NCBI RefSeq assembly: GCF_037325665.1
Contig: NC_090261.1
Span: 1,780,250-1,844,249 of the forward strand
Source: Littorina saxatilis
Taxonomy: Eukaryota; Mollusca; Gastropoda; Littorinimorpha; Littorinidae
DNA: 64,000 bases
Reading direction: 5' to 3'
The translations under genes and the position numbers were made by a program. The notes under the pieces were generated by a model. It ran no database searches. It saw only the letters and a program-made list of their open reading frames with translations, and was not told the origin of the DNA. Position 1 is the first letter of the stretch. Each line of letters opens with the position of its first letter. Shown here piece after piece: positions 1 to 13,750 of the stretch.

Positions 1-339
1 ACCCGATGCTCCCCAGCATGTCGTAAGAGGCGACTAACAGATTCTGTTTCTCTTTTTGCCCTTGTTAAGTGTTTCTTGTATAGAATAAAGTCAGTTTTTG
101 TAAAGATTTTAGTCAAGCAGTATGTAAGAAATGTTAAGTCCTTTGTACTGGAAACTTGCATTCTCCCAGTAAGGTAATACATTGTACTACGTTGCAAGCC
201 CCTGGAGCAAATTTTTGATTAGTGCTTTTGTGAACAAGAAACAATTGACAAGTGGCTCTATCCATCTCCCCCCTTTCCCCGTCGCGATATAACCTTCGTG
301 GTTGAAAACGACGTTAAACACCAAATAAAGAAAGAAAGG
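1..339 (+). repeat. SINE family B, copy 1 (5' end cut by window edge)
   Basis: This matches the copies at 29764 and 53091 almost base for base. It ends in the block with GTTGAAAACGACGTTAAACA followed by AAATAAAGAAAG, a 3' tail widespread in mollusc SINEs. The window starts inside the element; the CCCCGCGGGTTAGGG head seen in the other copies is missing. Confidence 0.8.
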
Positions 340-2236
340 CTTTTCCCTTCTTTGAGCTCGCCAAGTCCATAACTATACACTGCAGATTATTTGAATACAT
401 AATAAAGTGATGTTGGTAAGTTATGTTGTCCTGGTGTTTTATATATTTTTTACATAATAAAATTGTGTGACACTGTTAGCTTTGTTGTGCATGTGTTTTT
501 ATTAGATATTCAAAGATTGAATACCTCAGAGATTGGTGGAGTGGATTGATAAAAATAACCGTTTCCTTTCAAAGAAAAGTGTATTAAGTAAGCTGTCATC
601 ATCTTTTTCTTGTCCTTCGATCTGCCTTCCTGTCCCATCTGTCTCCTGTCTCCTGCTGCCAGTTGGACTTTCTCTTCTTTTGTCTGTCTCTAGGTCTCTC
701 CCTCTCTCTGTGAGATGGTGTTTCATGATAGTATCACAAATGATGACACCCCTATGTTGTGTTTTGCTTTTTCCTTTGGTAGTTAAATGTACCATGATAT
801 TTTTGTTGGATTGGGTTATAGCAAGATATTGATACACAATGAGGCACCAATGACCATGATATTTTTGTTGGATTGGGTTATAGCAAGATATTGTGATACA
901 CAATGAGGCGCCAATGACCATGATATTTTTGTTGGATTGGGTTATAGCAAGATATTGTGATACACAATGAGGCGCCAATGACCATGATATTTCATTCATA
1001 AATCAAGACTTTCAGGAAAGCAGAAAGGATACATGTATATGTTCTTAAAAAACTTTCTTTCTTTTATTAGATGCATGTGACAAAGCAAACATTACTTTAA
1101 TTTTTTTAAATTGTGCTAACAGTATAAAGGGCTCATCTGTTGAGCTTTGACTATGGTTACTGCATTGCTCAGTACCCAGCCATGTGAAGAAGAGATTTAT
1201 CTGTTGAGCTTTGACTATGGTTACTGCATTGCTCAGTACCCACCCATGTGAAGAAGAGATTTATCTGTTGAGCTTTGACTATGGTTACTGCATTGCTCAG
1301 TACCCAGCCATGTGAAGAAGAGATTTATGTCTGAGGGCAAATGTTGTGTGCCAGTTATAATGCCTGCTGTATCACAGCATGTGCAACATTCACTAAGATT
1401 GTTGCATGCATCAAAGATCACACATATTCCACAAGCATGCATCAAAGATCACACATATTCCACAAGCATGCATCAAAGATCACACATATTCCACAAGCAT
1501 GCATCAAAGATCACACATATTCCACAAGCATGCATCAAAGATCACACATATTCGACAAGACTGAAAGTCAGAAACATATTGAAGGGTTTAGGTTTATTTT
1601 CATGCATAAGAATGTTTTTACGTAGACATGTTGGGTCTGTTTAATGAAAGTCACATTTTAGATTTTTGTAAGAGCAGCTGCGTATATGTCACTGCTACAT
1701 ATCTTGACCACATGAAATGAAACAAAGTTTATCTTGAAATGGTTACCATTACACCCTGATTGAACATCAGTTAATCTGCATGTAATGCAATTTTTTGGTG
1801 TGCAAACTGCATTTTTTTTTCTTCATATTGTCGAAAAGAATATGTGAGCAGAATATGTTTAGGTACGGGACTTCCATTTTATCTATAGACTAGTGACATT
1901 TGTTCATGTACATGTACACACAAAATAATATAACACCCAAACAGTTCAGTGGAAATATAACTTTTATAACTATAAGGCAGTGGTAGAGGTTTATTCTTCC
2001 TTGTGGTTTATCATGAAACGATTTAGTTTAACACATTTATGCACACACAATTTCAGACATGCGTTTGTGAGCAGATTTGCCACACAAAATAGTTGCGTAC
2101 ACCAGGCAGGATTCTAAGTACATGTATTAAAAAAATATAGTTAATTATGCTGGACATTATTGACCTGTTATCATTTGTTCTGAGAAACTGAACACATATT
2201 TAAAATCAAAACCAAACGTTTAACAATTACAAATAG
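340..2236. other. Non-coding stretch with three short tandem repeats
   Basis: No convincing exon on either strand. It contains about 3.3 copies of a 62-64 bp unit at 791-1000 (ACCATGATATTTTTG start), three copies of a 64-bp unit at 1137-1328 (CTGTTGAGCTTTGAC start), and five copies of a 31-bp unit at 1404-1558 (GCATGCATCAAAGATC start). The open frames here are products of these repeats. The stretch lies downstream of the minus-strand oxygenase gene. Confidence 0.7.
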
Positions 2237-2977
2237 AACAAGTCGCGCAAGGCGAAAATACAACATTTAGTCAAGTAGCTGTCGAACTCACAGAATGAAA
2301 CTGAACGCAATGCAACGCAGCAAGACCGTATACTCGTAGCATCGTCAGACCACCGCTCACAGCAAAGGCAGTGAAATTGACAAGAAGAGCGGGGTAGTAG
2401 TTGCGCTGAGAAGGATAGCACGCTTTTCTGTACCTCTCTTCGTTTTAACTTTCTGAGCGTGTTTTTAATCCAAACATATCATATCTATATGTTTTTGGAA
2501 TCAGGAACCGACAAGGAATAAGATGAAAGTGTTTTTAAATTGATTTGGAAAATTTAATTTTGGTAATAATTTTTATATATTTAATTTTCAGAGCTTGTTT
2601 TTAATCCAAATATAACATATTTATATGTTTTTGGAATGAGCAAATGATGGAGAATAAGATGAACGTAAATTTGGATCGTTTTATAAAAAAATTTTTTTTT
2701 TTACAATTTTCAGATTTTTAATGACCAAAGTCATTAATTAATTTTTAAGCCACCAAGCTGAAATGCAATACCGAAGTCCGGGCTTCGTCGAACATTACTT
2801 GACCAAAATTTCAACCAATTTGGTTGAAAAATGAGGGCGTGACAGTGCCGCCTCAACTTTCACGAAAAGCCGGATATGACGTCATCAAAGACATTTATCA
2901 AACAAGAGGCGAAGCCTTCAAGGCTCACGTAAGAAATCGACAAACAGTAACACAAACTCAATCACTCAATCACTCCG

Positions 2978-3046
<69 letters not shown>

Positions 3047-3530
3047 GCATAGGTGAAACTGTGCAAGAAAGCGAGACCCTGGATCTGCCAAGTAGTCTCG
3101 GCCCGCTCACAATAACAATGACCGAGACTTTCAGTAATTCCTTTGCGTGACGTCTAACCCTCTTACGTCATAATGTGACGTCTTCAAATAGTTTCTATCA
3201 CACACGTCAAACACTTTTGACCGAGACTGACGTAATCCATAGACTCGGAAATGTTAAAGTTTCTATCACACACACACGCACGCACAGACAGACAAAGTTT
3301 ATCATCGCATAGGCTACACTTACGTGAGCCAAAAAATGAAAAAAACATATGGGGATATCATACCCAGGAACTCTCATGTAAAATTTAATAAAGATCGGTC
3401 CAGTAGTTTAGTCTGCATCGCTCTACACACACACACACACGCACAGACACACAGACATACACCACACCCTCGTCTCGATTCCCCCCTCTACGTTAAAACA
3501 TTTAGTCAAAACTTGACTAATGTAATAAAA
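2237..3530 (+). mobile_element. Family A repeat, copy A1 (carries a nested insertion)
   Basis: It starts ACAAGTCGCGCAAGGCGAAA and ends with the inverted pair ACATTTAGTCAA / TTGACTAA that forms a terminal hairpin. Four other copies lie at 7284, 12673, 16233 and 51228 (minus). The body is AT-rich, with a CA/CAGA microsatellite close to the 3' end, and encodes no protein. A1 is longer than the others because another element sits inside at about 2903-3332. Class is not certain: the 3' hairpin and internal microsatellite resemble non-autonomous Helitron/Helentron-type elements, but a MITE is possible. Confidence 0.75.
2903..3332 (+). mobile_element. Nested short element inside family A copy A1
   Basis: Comparison with copy A2 (near 7930) shows extra sequence between GACATTTATC and AAAAAATGAAAAAAAC. 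The insert begins AACAAGAGGCGAAGCC, has GCTCACGTAAG near its left end and CTTACGTGAGC at its right end, and contains a long (CA)n tract at about 2981-3041. Its ends look like a second family built on the same plan as family A. Confidence 0.65.
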
Positions 3531-4288
3531 TGATGTAAAGTACAGTACTGCTGTGTGTACTAATTTGTCATTCCCCCTGCAGGTACAATGCGTATTTTAC
3601 AATACAATACAATACAATAATCTTTATTCATCTCTAAAAGAGAAATTACAAGCCTGACTGTGTGTCTGTAAAATCAATCAATTAATCAATCAATCAACCA
3701 TGCATGTAGTAACATTCACATCGCATATTCACATCATATCGTTACACGCAAACATTGTACCCACACACTTACTAAAATAAGCCTACAAATAGAAGCAATG
3801 CATTGCCTGTTTAAAAATTATATCACATTATCACACTTTGATCATCAAAAACAAGGTAAGATTGGTAATTTGTACAGATTAGCATGCTGCATTCATTTAC
3901 TGCAGGAATGTTTCATTTTATGTTCTTATTATCTTAATGCTCCAGATTTGCATGAAAATGTATTCTTTGCTGCCACAAAATGTTTAATATGCAGTCATAC
4001 CAACAGATTTTATGTTTGTATTTTAACAAAAAAATTAACATAATAATTTGAGCATTGTCAAAGAAAGGCAAGGCAAGACAACATGTGTAAAATACAACAG
4101 AATACAATTAGAAATAATAATAAAATAATGAACACTTATGAATCGTCCCTTCTCGCAAGAGCTCACAGCGATATACAATAGCAATAAACATCAGCACACA
4201 CACACACACACATGATTGAAATCCAGTTAATACATTTAAATAAAATTTGAAAAAATTAGAAGTTAGAAAATGTAAAATATTCAGAGTA
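3531..4288. other. Non-coding stretch with a LINE-like 3' tail
   Basis: At 3596-3625 an ACAAT pentamer repeat abuts ATCTTTATTCATC. On the minus strand this reads GATGAATAAAGAT followed by a pentamer repeat, as at the 3' ends of CR1/L2-type LINEs. The remainder is AT-rich, with a short CA tract at 4195-4212. No exon was recognised. Confidence 0.45.
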
Positions 4289-5252
4289 CAGTGGAGTCCG
4301 GGTACAACAAATCTCAAGGGAGATACATTTTAGTTCGTTATATCAGTAATTCGCTGTAGAGTTTTCAACCCTAAATGGCCTCAAGACAAGTTTTCCCACT
4401 CACCTTCAAATGATCGTCCCATCGATCTTTCCTTGGCGAGTACAATCTCTGCATGTTTTCAACAGCTTCATAATATAATCCATAGAGGCATAGTTCACAT
4501 GTTCACTTTACTGTCACAATTTTAGAAGTAAAATTTAAAAAGTCATGTAAAAGCATGTACATGTACATTCATTCTGATCAATCTCCGATTGTCCACCAGT
4601 TCTGGTGCATGTACTACCCTGGCCAAGTTTCCTCTCAAGACATCAAAGAGACCACCCCATAGGTTAAACTCCCCATAGGTTAAACTCGGTCACTGACCCG
4701 GGTGCAGGAAGTGTTTCCTCTCTCATATGAAAGGGGAACCACCTCTCATAGCTAAAACTGGGTCAATGACCCCTGGGAAGAAGGTCAGTGTCTATAAAGA
4801 AGGCCACCCAGCTATCACAATGGACCTGCCTTTGATCTCGCCTCACAGGCAGATCGTTGTAGCCTTGTGACTTTTTAAGAGCACAGTCATAGCTTAGCAG
4901 CTGATTGGAATAGTGAAAACACAGCGGCGGTGGCTGTTCCGTGCAGCTCCCGCTGTTTGTTCAGAGTTCGCTCATCACGCGATGTGCACTTGTGTTTGTG
5001 TATTTTTGTCTATGGAGACAATTATTGACATCAGTTCGTTGTAGCCTTGTGACTTTTAGAGACAAAACGGCTCTGGGGCGATGAAAACGTGTTTGTTATA
5101 AGAGGGGTTCGTTATGCAAATGAGTTCAAAAGGTTCGTTGTAGTCGGAAAGTAACAAGTAAGAAATAGAAGGCTGTCTGCCGGGAAATCAATGACAGTTC
5201 GTTAAAAGCGGGATTTCGTTATACCCAGGTTCGTTATAGCTGCACTCCACTG
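4289..5252. mobile_element. Non-autonomous Tigger/pogo-like DNA transposon (964 bp)
   Basis: The ends are inverted repeats: the left starts CAGTGGAGTCCGGGTACAAC and the right, read in reverse, starts CAGTGGAGTGCAGCTATAAC. Both are flanked by TA, the target of pogo/Tc1 elements. The interior has no transposase frame and holds repeated blocks such as GTTCGTTGTAGCCTTGTGAC (near 4853 and 5035). Tigger-type termini commonly start CAGT; assignment to that group is inference from the ends and the TA target. Confidence 0.75.
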
Positions 5253-5341
5253 TAGTTGATGCCTTGGTTAGCAATGTCTGCCACCGTCACAGCGTGGAGA
5301 CATAGAGTCCATATGTGATGAAGTCAGTGTCTCTGCATACT

Positions 5342-8300
5342 TCATGTCCCGTAAGCTGCTTCCACCTCTGATGATAGTTTGAAGGCCTTCCTGTACAGCT
5401 CTGCAGCTTCTAGGCAGTCACCCGAGGCCTGAGGAAAATTAAAGAAGTTATTACTTGTTAGGAGCTATAAATCTGCATCTGAAAACTACAAATCTTGAAT
5501 TGGTTCTGTAATACTGTTTTTGCATGCATTCCGCAAACCAGTTTCATTGTGTTCATTCCATTTCATTCTTTCCGTTTGTTTGCTGAGTTTTTCCACCCTT
5601 TTGTTTAGTTACGACTGATGTTCATTTACAGATGGTTTAAGGTCGACTGTGAACATAACTGTTCCATCATACTGTATGCTTCGACTAGAAGTGGAGAGAT
5701 CTCAAAGTGTATTTCTGTGCATTGTTAAATCGATATAAGTATTGCCCCTGGAATTTTTGAGGCAAACAGATCAAATGATTTTCACTTGCAAACTATCAAA
5801 TTGTCAAATATTTACACTTGTACTGGCGGAACATGAGTTAGGAATATGTGCTTTGAGGATAAAGAAAAAATGGTTCAAACTTAAGAACTCTGGACCTATA
5901 ATCTCTTTCTCACTTATATTTTGCACTGTTTATTTAAAATTGTTTCCTGTCAGAATTGCCCAAAAGGGGTCCTTTTTTTCTCAACCTGAAATACAGAAGG
6001 AAAAGATGAAAGAAAAGAATGAAAGTGAGCCTTACCTCTTTTCTCTCTGCCTCCTGAACCAACTGTAGAGCTTTCTCTTCATTGGCTGATCTGCTGGTCT
6101 GGCTCAGGTTGCGGAACATTATGTCGGTACGCAGGATGTATTTCACTCCACTCCTGAAAAAGCCACAACAGACAGAAACAGAAATATATTTTCTGGCCTC
6201 TCTTCTATTTCAATGTTATTGTTTTCCTTCCATCTCTTCTATTTCAATGTTATTGTTTTCCTTCCATCTCTTCTATTTCAATGTTATTGTTTTCCTTCCC
6301 TCTCTTCTATTTCAATGTTATTGTTTTCCTTCCATCTCTTCTATTTCAATGTTATTGTTTTCCTTCCATCTCTTCTATTTCAATGTTATTGTTTTCCTTC
6401 CATCTCTTCTATTTCAATGTTATTGTTTTCCTTCCCTCTCTTCTATTTCAATGTTATTGTTTTCCTTCCCTCTCTTCTATTTCAATGTTATTGTTTTCCT
6501 TCCCTCTCTTCTATTTCAATGTTATTGTTTTCCTTCCATCTCTTCTATTTCAATGTTATTGTTTTCCTTCCATCTCTTCTATTTCAATGTTATTGTTTTC
6601 CTTCCCTCTCTTCTATTTCAATGTTATTGTTTTCCTTCCATCTCTTCTATTTCAATGTTATTGTTTTCCTTCCATCTCTTCTATTTCAATGTTATTGTTT
6701 TCCTTCCAGGGGATGATGAATCTCTCGCTTATGTTGATAGAAAGATTCCTTGATTTAGGATTTTGTTCTGTTTGATGAGAATTTTAAAAAAAAATTTACA
6801 ATTTTATTTTAAATGAACATTTAGTTACAGACAAAAGTAAACATTCAGCAGTATATGGATTGCATGTTAAACCCTTGAGAGGCCTGTGATGAATTACCTG
6901 ATGGTTTACATGAGATGAATGGTGTCTTTCAGGTAATTCATTTTTATGACCTCATAGTCACAGATTATAACACTTTTTGATCCAAACGGTTGTGTTACTG
7001 ATTATTTTCATGACTGTTACTACCACCTAAGATGTCCTTTTACAAGACCACCAGAACATATGAATCGCGTAACACAGCATACCCCAGTTTCTGTCCTTCA
7101 TGGAGACGCTGATGGTTGAAGACAATGGCCATCCCCGCCTCAGGCTTGATGCCACACACAATGTTCTTCTCCTCAGCACAGTACTTGCCGTCCCAATCCT
7201 GATAGCAAGGCAATCACATGTAAGGTAACAATAACAAAACGGGCGACAAAACAAACTACAACCAATAAACAAAAGAAAACAAACAAGTCGCGTAAGGCGA
7301 AAATACAATATTTAGTCAAGTAGCTGTCGAACTCACAGAATGAAACTGAACGCAATGCAACGCAGCAAGACCGTATACTCGTGGTCCACCGCTCACAGCA
7401 TTGGCAGTGAAATTGACAAGAAGAGCGGGGTAGTGGTTACGCTATGCTGCATAGCACGCTTTTCTGTACCTCTGTTCGTTTTAACTTTCTGAGCGTGTTT
7501 TTAATCCAAACATATCATATCTATATATTTTTGGAATCAGGAACCGACAAGGAATAAGATGAAAGTGTTTTTAAATTGATTTGGACAATTTAATTTTGAT
7601 AATAATTTTTATATATTTAATTTTCAGAGCTTGTTTTTAATCCAAATATAACATATTTATATGTTTTTGGAATCAGAAAATGATGGAGAATAAGATAAAC
7701 GTAAATTTGGATCGTTTTATAAATTTTTATTTTTTTTTTACAATTTTCAGATTTTTAATGACCAAAGTCATTAATTAATTTTTAAGCCACCAAGCTGAAA
7801 TGCAATACCGAACCCCGGGCTTCGTCGAAGAGTACTTGACCAAAATTTCAACCAATTTGGTTGAAAAATGAGGGCGTGACAGTGCCGCCTCAACTTTCAC
7901 GAAAAGCCGGATATGACGTCATCAAAGACATTTATCAAAAAAATGAAAAAAACGTTCGGGGATTTCATACCCAGGAACTCTCATGTCAAATTTCATAAAG
8001 ATCGGTCCAGTAGTTTAGTCTGAATCGCTCTACACACACACACAGACACACACACAGACACACACACAGACACACGCACATACACCACGACCCTCGTTTC
8101 GATTCCCCCTCGATGTTAAAATATTTAGTCAAAACTTGACTAAATATAACAACAACCATTACCACAAAAAAGTGAGGAGAGAACTGATATAAATAATGAA
8201 TATATATCCTCAAAAAGTCAGAGTAACTTTGAGAAATGTTATCTACAAATCACTCAATACTTTATACTGTGGTTTACTTAGCAAAATCTAAAGAGCATCG

Positions 8301-11300
8301 CAAAATGATAGTTTTACAGTATCTAATTGACATGAAAGGTTGCCAGATAAATCTTATATAACTGCATGTATACCATTGAATAAATGCTCACCCTGAACAA
8401 AGTTTGACTTTCATCCACAAAGTTTGTGCTGCCCCCCTCAAAGCCTTCGTTCAGGTAGAGCATGAACGTCTGTAAAGATCGCTCCTTGCTGTTACGCACA
8501 AAGTAGCCATCAAAGTGTGGAGCAAAGTGGCCACCAGGCTGGTAGCGCCCCAGTCGCCACACCTTCAACACACACACACACACACAAAGATGGAATGACA
8601 CAAAGTAGCCATCAAGGGTGGAGCAAAGTGGCCGCCAGGCTGGTAGCGCCCCAGTCGCCACACCTTCAACACACACACACACAAAGATGGAATGACACAA
8701 AGTAGCCATCAAAATGTGGAGCAAAGTGGCCTCCAGGCTGGTAGCGCCCCAGTCGCTACACCTTCAACACACACACACAAAGATGGAATGACACAAAGTA
8801 GCCATCAAAGGGTGGAGCAAAGTGACCGCCAGGCTGGTAACGCCCCAGTCGCTACACCTTCAACACACACACAAAGATGGAATGACACAAAGTAGCCATC
8901 AAAGTGTGGAGCAAAGTGACCGCCAGGCTGGTAGCGCCCCAGTCGCCACACCTTCAACACACACACACAAAGATGGAATGACACAAAGTAGCCATCAAAG
9001 TGTGGAGCAAAGTGGCCGCCAGGCTGGTAGCGCCCCAGTCGCCACACCTTCAACACACACACACACAAAGATGGAATGACACAAAGTAGCCATCAAAGTG
9101 TGGAGCAAAGTGGCCGCCAGGCTGGTAGCGCCCCAGTGTGTATAGAGAGGAGGTGGAACAGTTGGTTGGCTGGTGCTCTGACAACAACTTAGAGCTCAAT
9201 GTCTCTAAAACCAAAGAAATGATTGTAGATTTTAGAAAGAACAAACTCGCACTCACCCCTTTAGAGATCAACGGTGTAAGTGTTGAGCAGGTCGACTCCT
9301 TTAGATTTTTAGGCACAATCATCTCGAGCGACCTCACATGGGACAAAAACACAGAGCCCATCATCAAGAAGTGTCAGCAGAGGCTTCACTTCCTTAGACA
9401 GCTGAAGAAATTTAGACTGAACCAAGCCATCCAAAAGCAGTTCTATAGGGCCACTGTAGAAAGCATTCTGTGTTTTTCAGTCACCGTGTGGTTTAGCGGT
9501 GCCAGTGCTAGGAACAAGGAAGAGCTGGAGCGCATTGTCAGACAAGCGTCTCGTATTGTGGGTTGCGAACTTCCGTCAGTCGCCTCACTGTACAGCTCAC
9601 GTTTAGCAAAGAGAGTTAGGGGTATAGTGGCAGACTCATCTCACCCAGCCGGCCATCTGTTCGAGCTCCTCCCGTCAGGCAAGCGCTTCCGCGCTCTGAA
9701 GAGCAGGACTTCTCGTTTCAGAAACAGTTTCTTTCCTGAGGCAGTCCTTGCGGCCTCAATGGTGGATCGTTCTTAGATCTGTTAGATCTGTGATATGTGT
9801 CAGTTAAAGTTTTGAAATGGATCGAGTATCCTTAAATGAAATATCTTAATAGATGTAAGGGTTGTGTCCCTTGAATAACTGTGTTAGCATGTACTCGGAT
9901 TTATTATATTGATGACTATATTTTTAGATATGATTTTTAGGGAATTCATTTATCTTTATCCATGCAACCTGTGATTGCTCCTGTCAGATTGGTGCTAAAG
10001 GAACAACCAGTCCGTTTTGAACTGTCTGGTTGGTGTGCACACGTAGTGGGCCCAGTGAGATTGAACACTTTGTCTGTACATAGTTGTTGTGATATATGCG
10101 TGTGGAAGGAGTGTGAAGTTTTATGCATACACCATAACAAAATCCTGTGCTTTGCATTTGGTAAATAAACTGTTTGACTTGACTTGACTTGACTTGACAC
10201 ACACACACACACACAAAGATGGAATGACACAAAGTAGCCATCAAAGTGTGGAGCAAAGTGGCCGCCAGGCTGGTAGCGCCCCAGTCACCACACCTTCAAC
10301 ACACACACACACACAAAGATGGAATGACACAAAGTAGCCATCAAAGGGTGGAGCAAAGTGGCCGCCAGGCTGGTAGCGCCCCAGTCGCCACACCTTCAAC
10401 ACACACACACACAAAGATGGAATGACACAAAGTAGCCATCAAAGTGTGGAGCAAAGTGACCGCCAGGCTGGTAGCGCCCCAGTCGCCACACCTTCAACAC
10501 ACACACACACAAAGATGGAATGACACAAAGTAGCCATCAAAGTGTGGAGCAAAGTGACCGCCAGGCTGGTAGCGCCCCAGTCGCCACACCTTGAACACAC
10601 ACACACAAAGATGGAATGACACAAAGTAGCCATCAAAGGGTGGAGCAAAGTGACCGCCAGGCTGGTAGCGCCCCAGTCGCCACACCTTCAACACACACAC
10701 ACACACAAAGATGGAATGACACAAAGTAGCCATCAAAGTGTGGAGCAAAGTGGCCGCCAGGCTGGTAGCGCCCCAGTCACCACACCTTCAACACACACAC
10801 ACACACACACAAAGATGGAATGACACAAAGTAGCCATCAAAGTGTGGAGCAAAGTGGCCGCCAGGCTGGTAGCGCCCCAGTCACCACACCTTCAACACAC
10901 ACACACACACAAAGATGGAATGACACAAAGTAGCCATCAAAGTGTGGAGCAAAGTGACCGCCAGGCTGGTAGCGCCCCAGTCACCACACCTTCAACACAC
11001 ACACACACACAAAGATGGAATGACACAAAGTAGCCATCAAAGTGTGGAGCAAAGTGACCGCCAGGCTGGTAGCGCCCCAGTCGCCACACCTTCAACACAC
11101 ACACACACACAAAGATGGAATGACACAAAGTAGCCATCAAAGTGTGGAGCAAAGTGACCGCCAGGCTGGTAGCGCCCCAGTCGCCACACCTTCAACACAC
11201 ACACACACACAAAGATGGAATGACACAAAGTAGCCATCAAAGTGTGGAGCAAAGTGGCCGTCAGGCTGGTAGCGCCCCAGTCGCCACACCTTCAACACAC

Positions 11301-13702
11301 ACACACACACAAAGATGGAATGACACAAAGTAGCCATCAAAGGGTGGAGCAAAGTGGCCGCCAGGCTGGTAGCGCCCCAGTCGCCACACCTTCAACACAC
11401 ACACACACACAAAGATGGAATGACACAAAGTAGCCATCAAAGGGTGGAGCAAAGTGGCCGCCAGGCTGGTAGCGCCCCAGTCGCCACACCTTCAACACAC
11501 ACACACACACAAAGATGGAATGACACAAAGTAGCCATCAAAGGGTGGAGCAAAGTGGCCGCCAGGCTGGTAGCGCCCCAGTCGCCACACCTTCAACACAC
11601 ACACACAAAGATGGAATGACACAAAGTAGCCATCAAAGGGTGGAGCAAAGTGACCGCCAGGCTGGTAGCGCCCCAATCACCACACATTCAACACACACAC
11701 ACAAAGATCTATGGAATTACACATGTAACAACTATATGTCAGCTGTTGGAAGCACAACTCTAGGAATGCTGTCCTCCAAGTCCCCTTTCATTTGTACCAA
11801 GCTCCTATTGCCATCATCAAAGTAGATACATGTTGTAGCAATAGTGGTTGTACATAAGGGCTGAAAGAAAACTCCATAAGCCTTGCCTGTGTTAAACACC
11901 ACATACACTTACAGATGTTTAACAATAATATGATGACCAGCAAATGTGTTATTCAGGTGCTCACTGGCACAATTCAGCTGGTGGCTGTCACAACCTTCAA
12001 TTTTCATGATACTTTTTAACTCCTGAACTCAGACCAGTGTCTGACTATTACAGACAGCCATAGCCTCAGGAGTTGATTTGCTGTTTATCTACCGTCTTTC
12101 AAAGAAGGGTAAAGTTCTACATGCACTTTCTACAAGTTAATGTCTCTGTCAACCCATGCCATTGCAATCACACTTAGCGTTGCCTTGTCTCATTACTCAC
12201 AGAGTTGAGGGCTATAGGTGTCCACGTGCCCTGCATGAGGAACTTGATGCCATGCACATGCTGTTTGAGTGGATCGTCCTCAATGGTGATGTCAGACAGC
12301 CACGGTCGTATCCGTTCCCATAGCATCTCCGACAGTTCAGAGCTTTCTATTGAAATCCTGCCTCACAAAAAACAAAAATACATGTTAGGCACTAATCAGA
12401 TCAATGCTGCACAGTCATACTTGTAGCCTCTGGTAAACATACACAGTACAAGCCACCCCCCCCCCCCCCCCCCCCTCTCTCTCTCTGTCGAAAAAAGGCA
12501 AAATCCAGTAGGGCGTAGATAAGGAATGTTGAAAAACAGTATGTAAGTTGTAACACAGAAAACAAAACGTTGGGCTTAGTGTCCTAACCATCACTGCTTC
12601 AGTGTGCAAAAGGACAGGTAAAAACAAATGCAGACTGAGGCCAAAGTTTCGACCATAATTCAAAACGAAAGTAGACAAGTCGCGTAAGGCGAAATAACAA
12701 CATTTAGTCAAGCTGTCGAACTCACAGAATGAAACTGAACCGCATACTCGTAGTTTCGTCTGTCCACCGCTCGTGGCAAAGGCAGTGAAATCGACAAGCC
12801 AGAATAGTGCGGTAGTGGCCGCGCTGAGCAGGATAACACGCTTTTCTGTATAGATCTCTATTCTTTTTAGCTTACTGAGTTTGTTTTTAATCCAAACATA
12901 TCATATCTATATGTTTTTGGAATCAGGGACCGACAAGGAATAAGATGAAATTGTTTTTAAATCGATTTCGGAAAATTAATTTTAATCATAATTTTCATAT
13001 TTTTAATTTTCAGAGCTTGATTGTAATCCAAATATAACATATATGTATATGTTTTTTGAATCAGAAAATGATGAAGAATAAGATGAAATTGTTTTTGGAT
13101 CGTTTAATAAAAAAATAATTTTAATTACAATTAAGTTTCCAATTTTAAATGACCAAACTCATTCATTAGTTTTTAAGCCACCAAGCTGAAATGCAATACT
13201 CGATCAAAGAATATTTCCGTGAATGGCCCATTGCTTCAGGTAAGAAACCGATTGCACCTCTTTCTCTCTCTCGCTCGTTCTCTTTCTCGCTCGTTCTCTC
13301 TCTCTCTCTCGCTTAGTCGTTCTCTCTCTCTCTCTCTCGCTCAGTCGTTCTCTCTCTCTCTCTCGCTCGTTCTCTCTATCGTTCGTTCTCCGTTCTCTCT
13401 CTCTCGCTCAGTCGTTCTCTCTCTCTCTCGCTTAGTCGTTCTCTCTCTCTCGCTTAGTCGTTCTCTCTCTCTCTCTCGCTCGTTCTCTCTATCGCTCGTT
13501 CTCCGTTCTCTCTCTCTCGCTCAGTCGTTCTCTCTCTCTCTCTCTCGCTCGTTCTCTCTCTCGCTCGTTCTCTCTCTATCGCTCGTTCTCCGTTCTCTCT
13601 CGCTCAGTCGTTCTCTCTCTCTCTCTCTCGCTCATTCTCTCTCTCGCTCGTTCTCTCTCTATCGCTCGTTCTCCGTTCTCTCTCTCTCTATCGCTCGTTT
13701 TC

Positions 13703-13750
<48 letters not shown>

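Noticed and set aside
6082-6775. Hydrophobic FNVIVFLPSLLFQCYCF frames resembling membrane proteins
   Set aside because: 34-bp minisatellite read in three frames.
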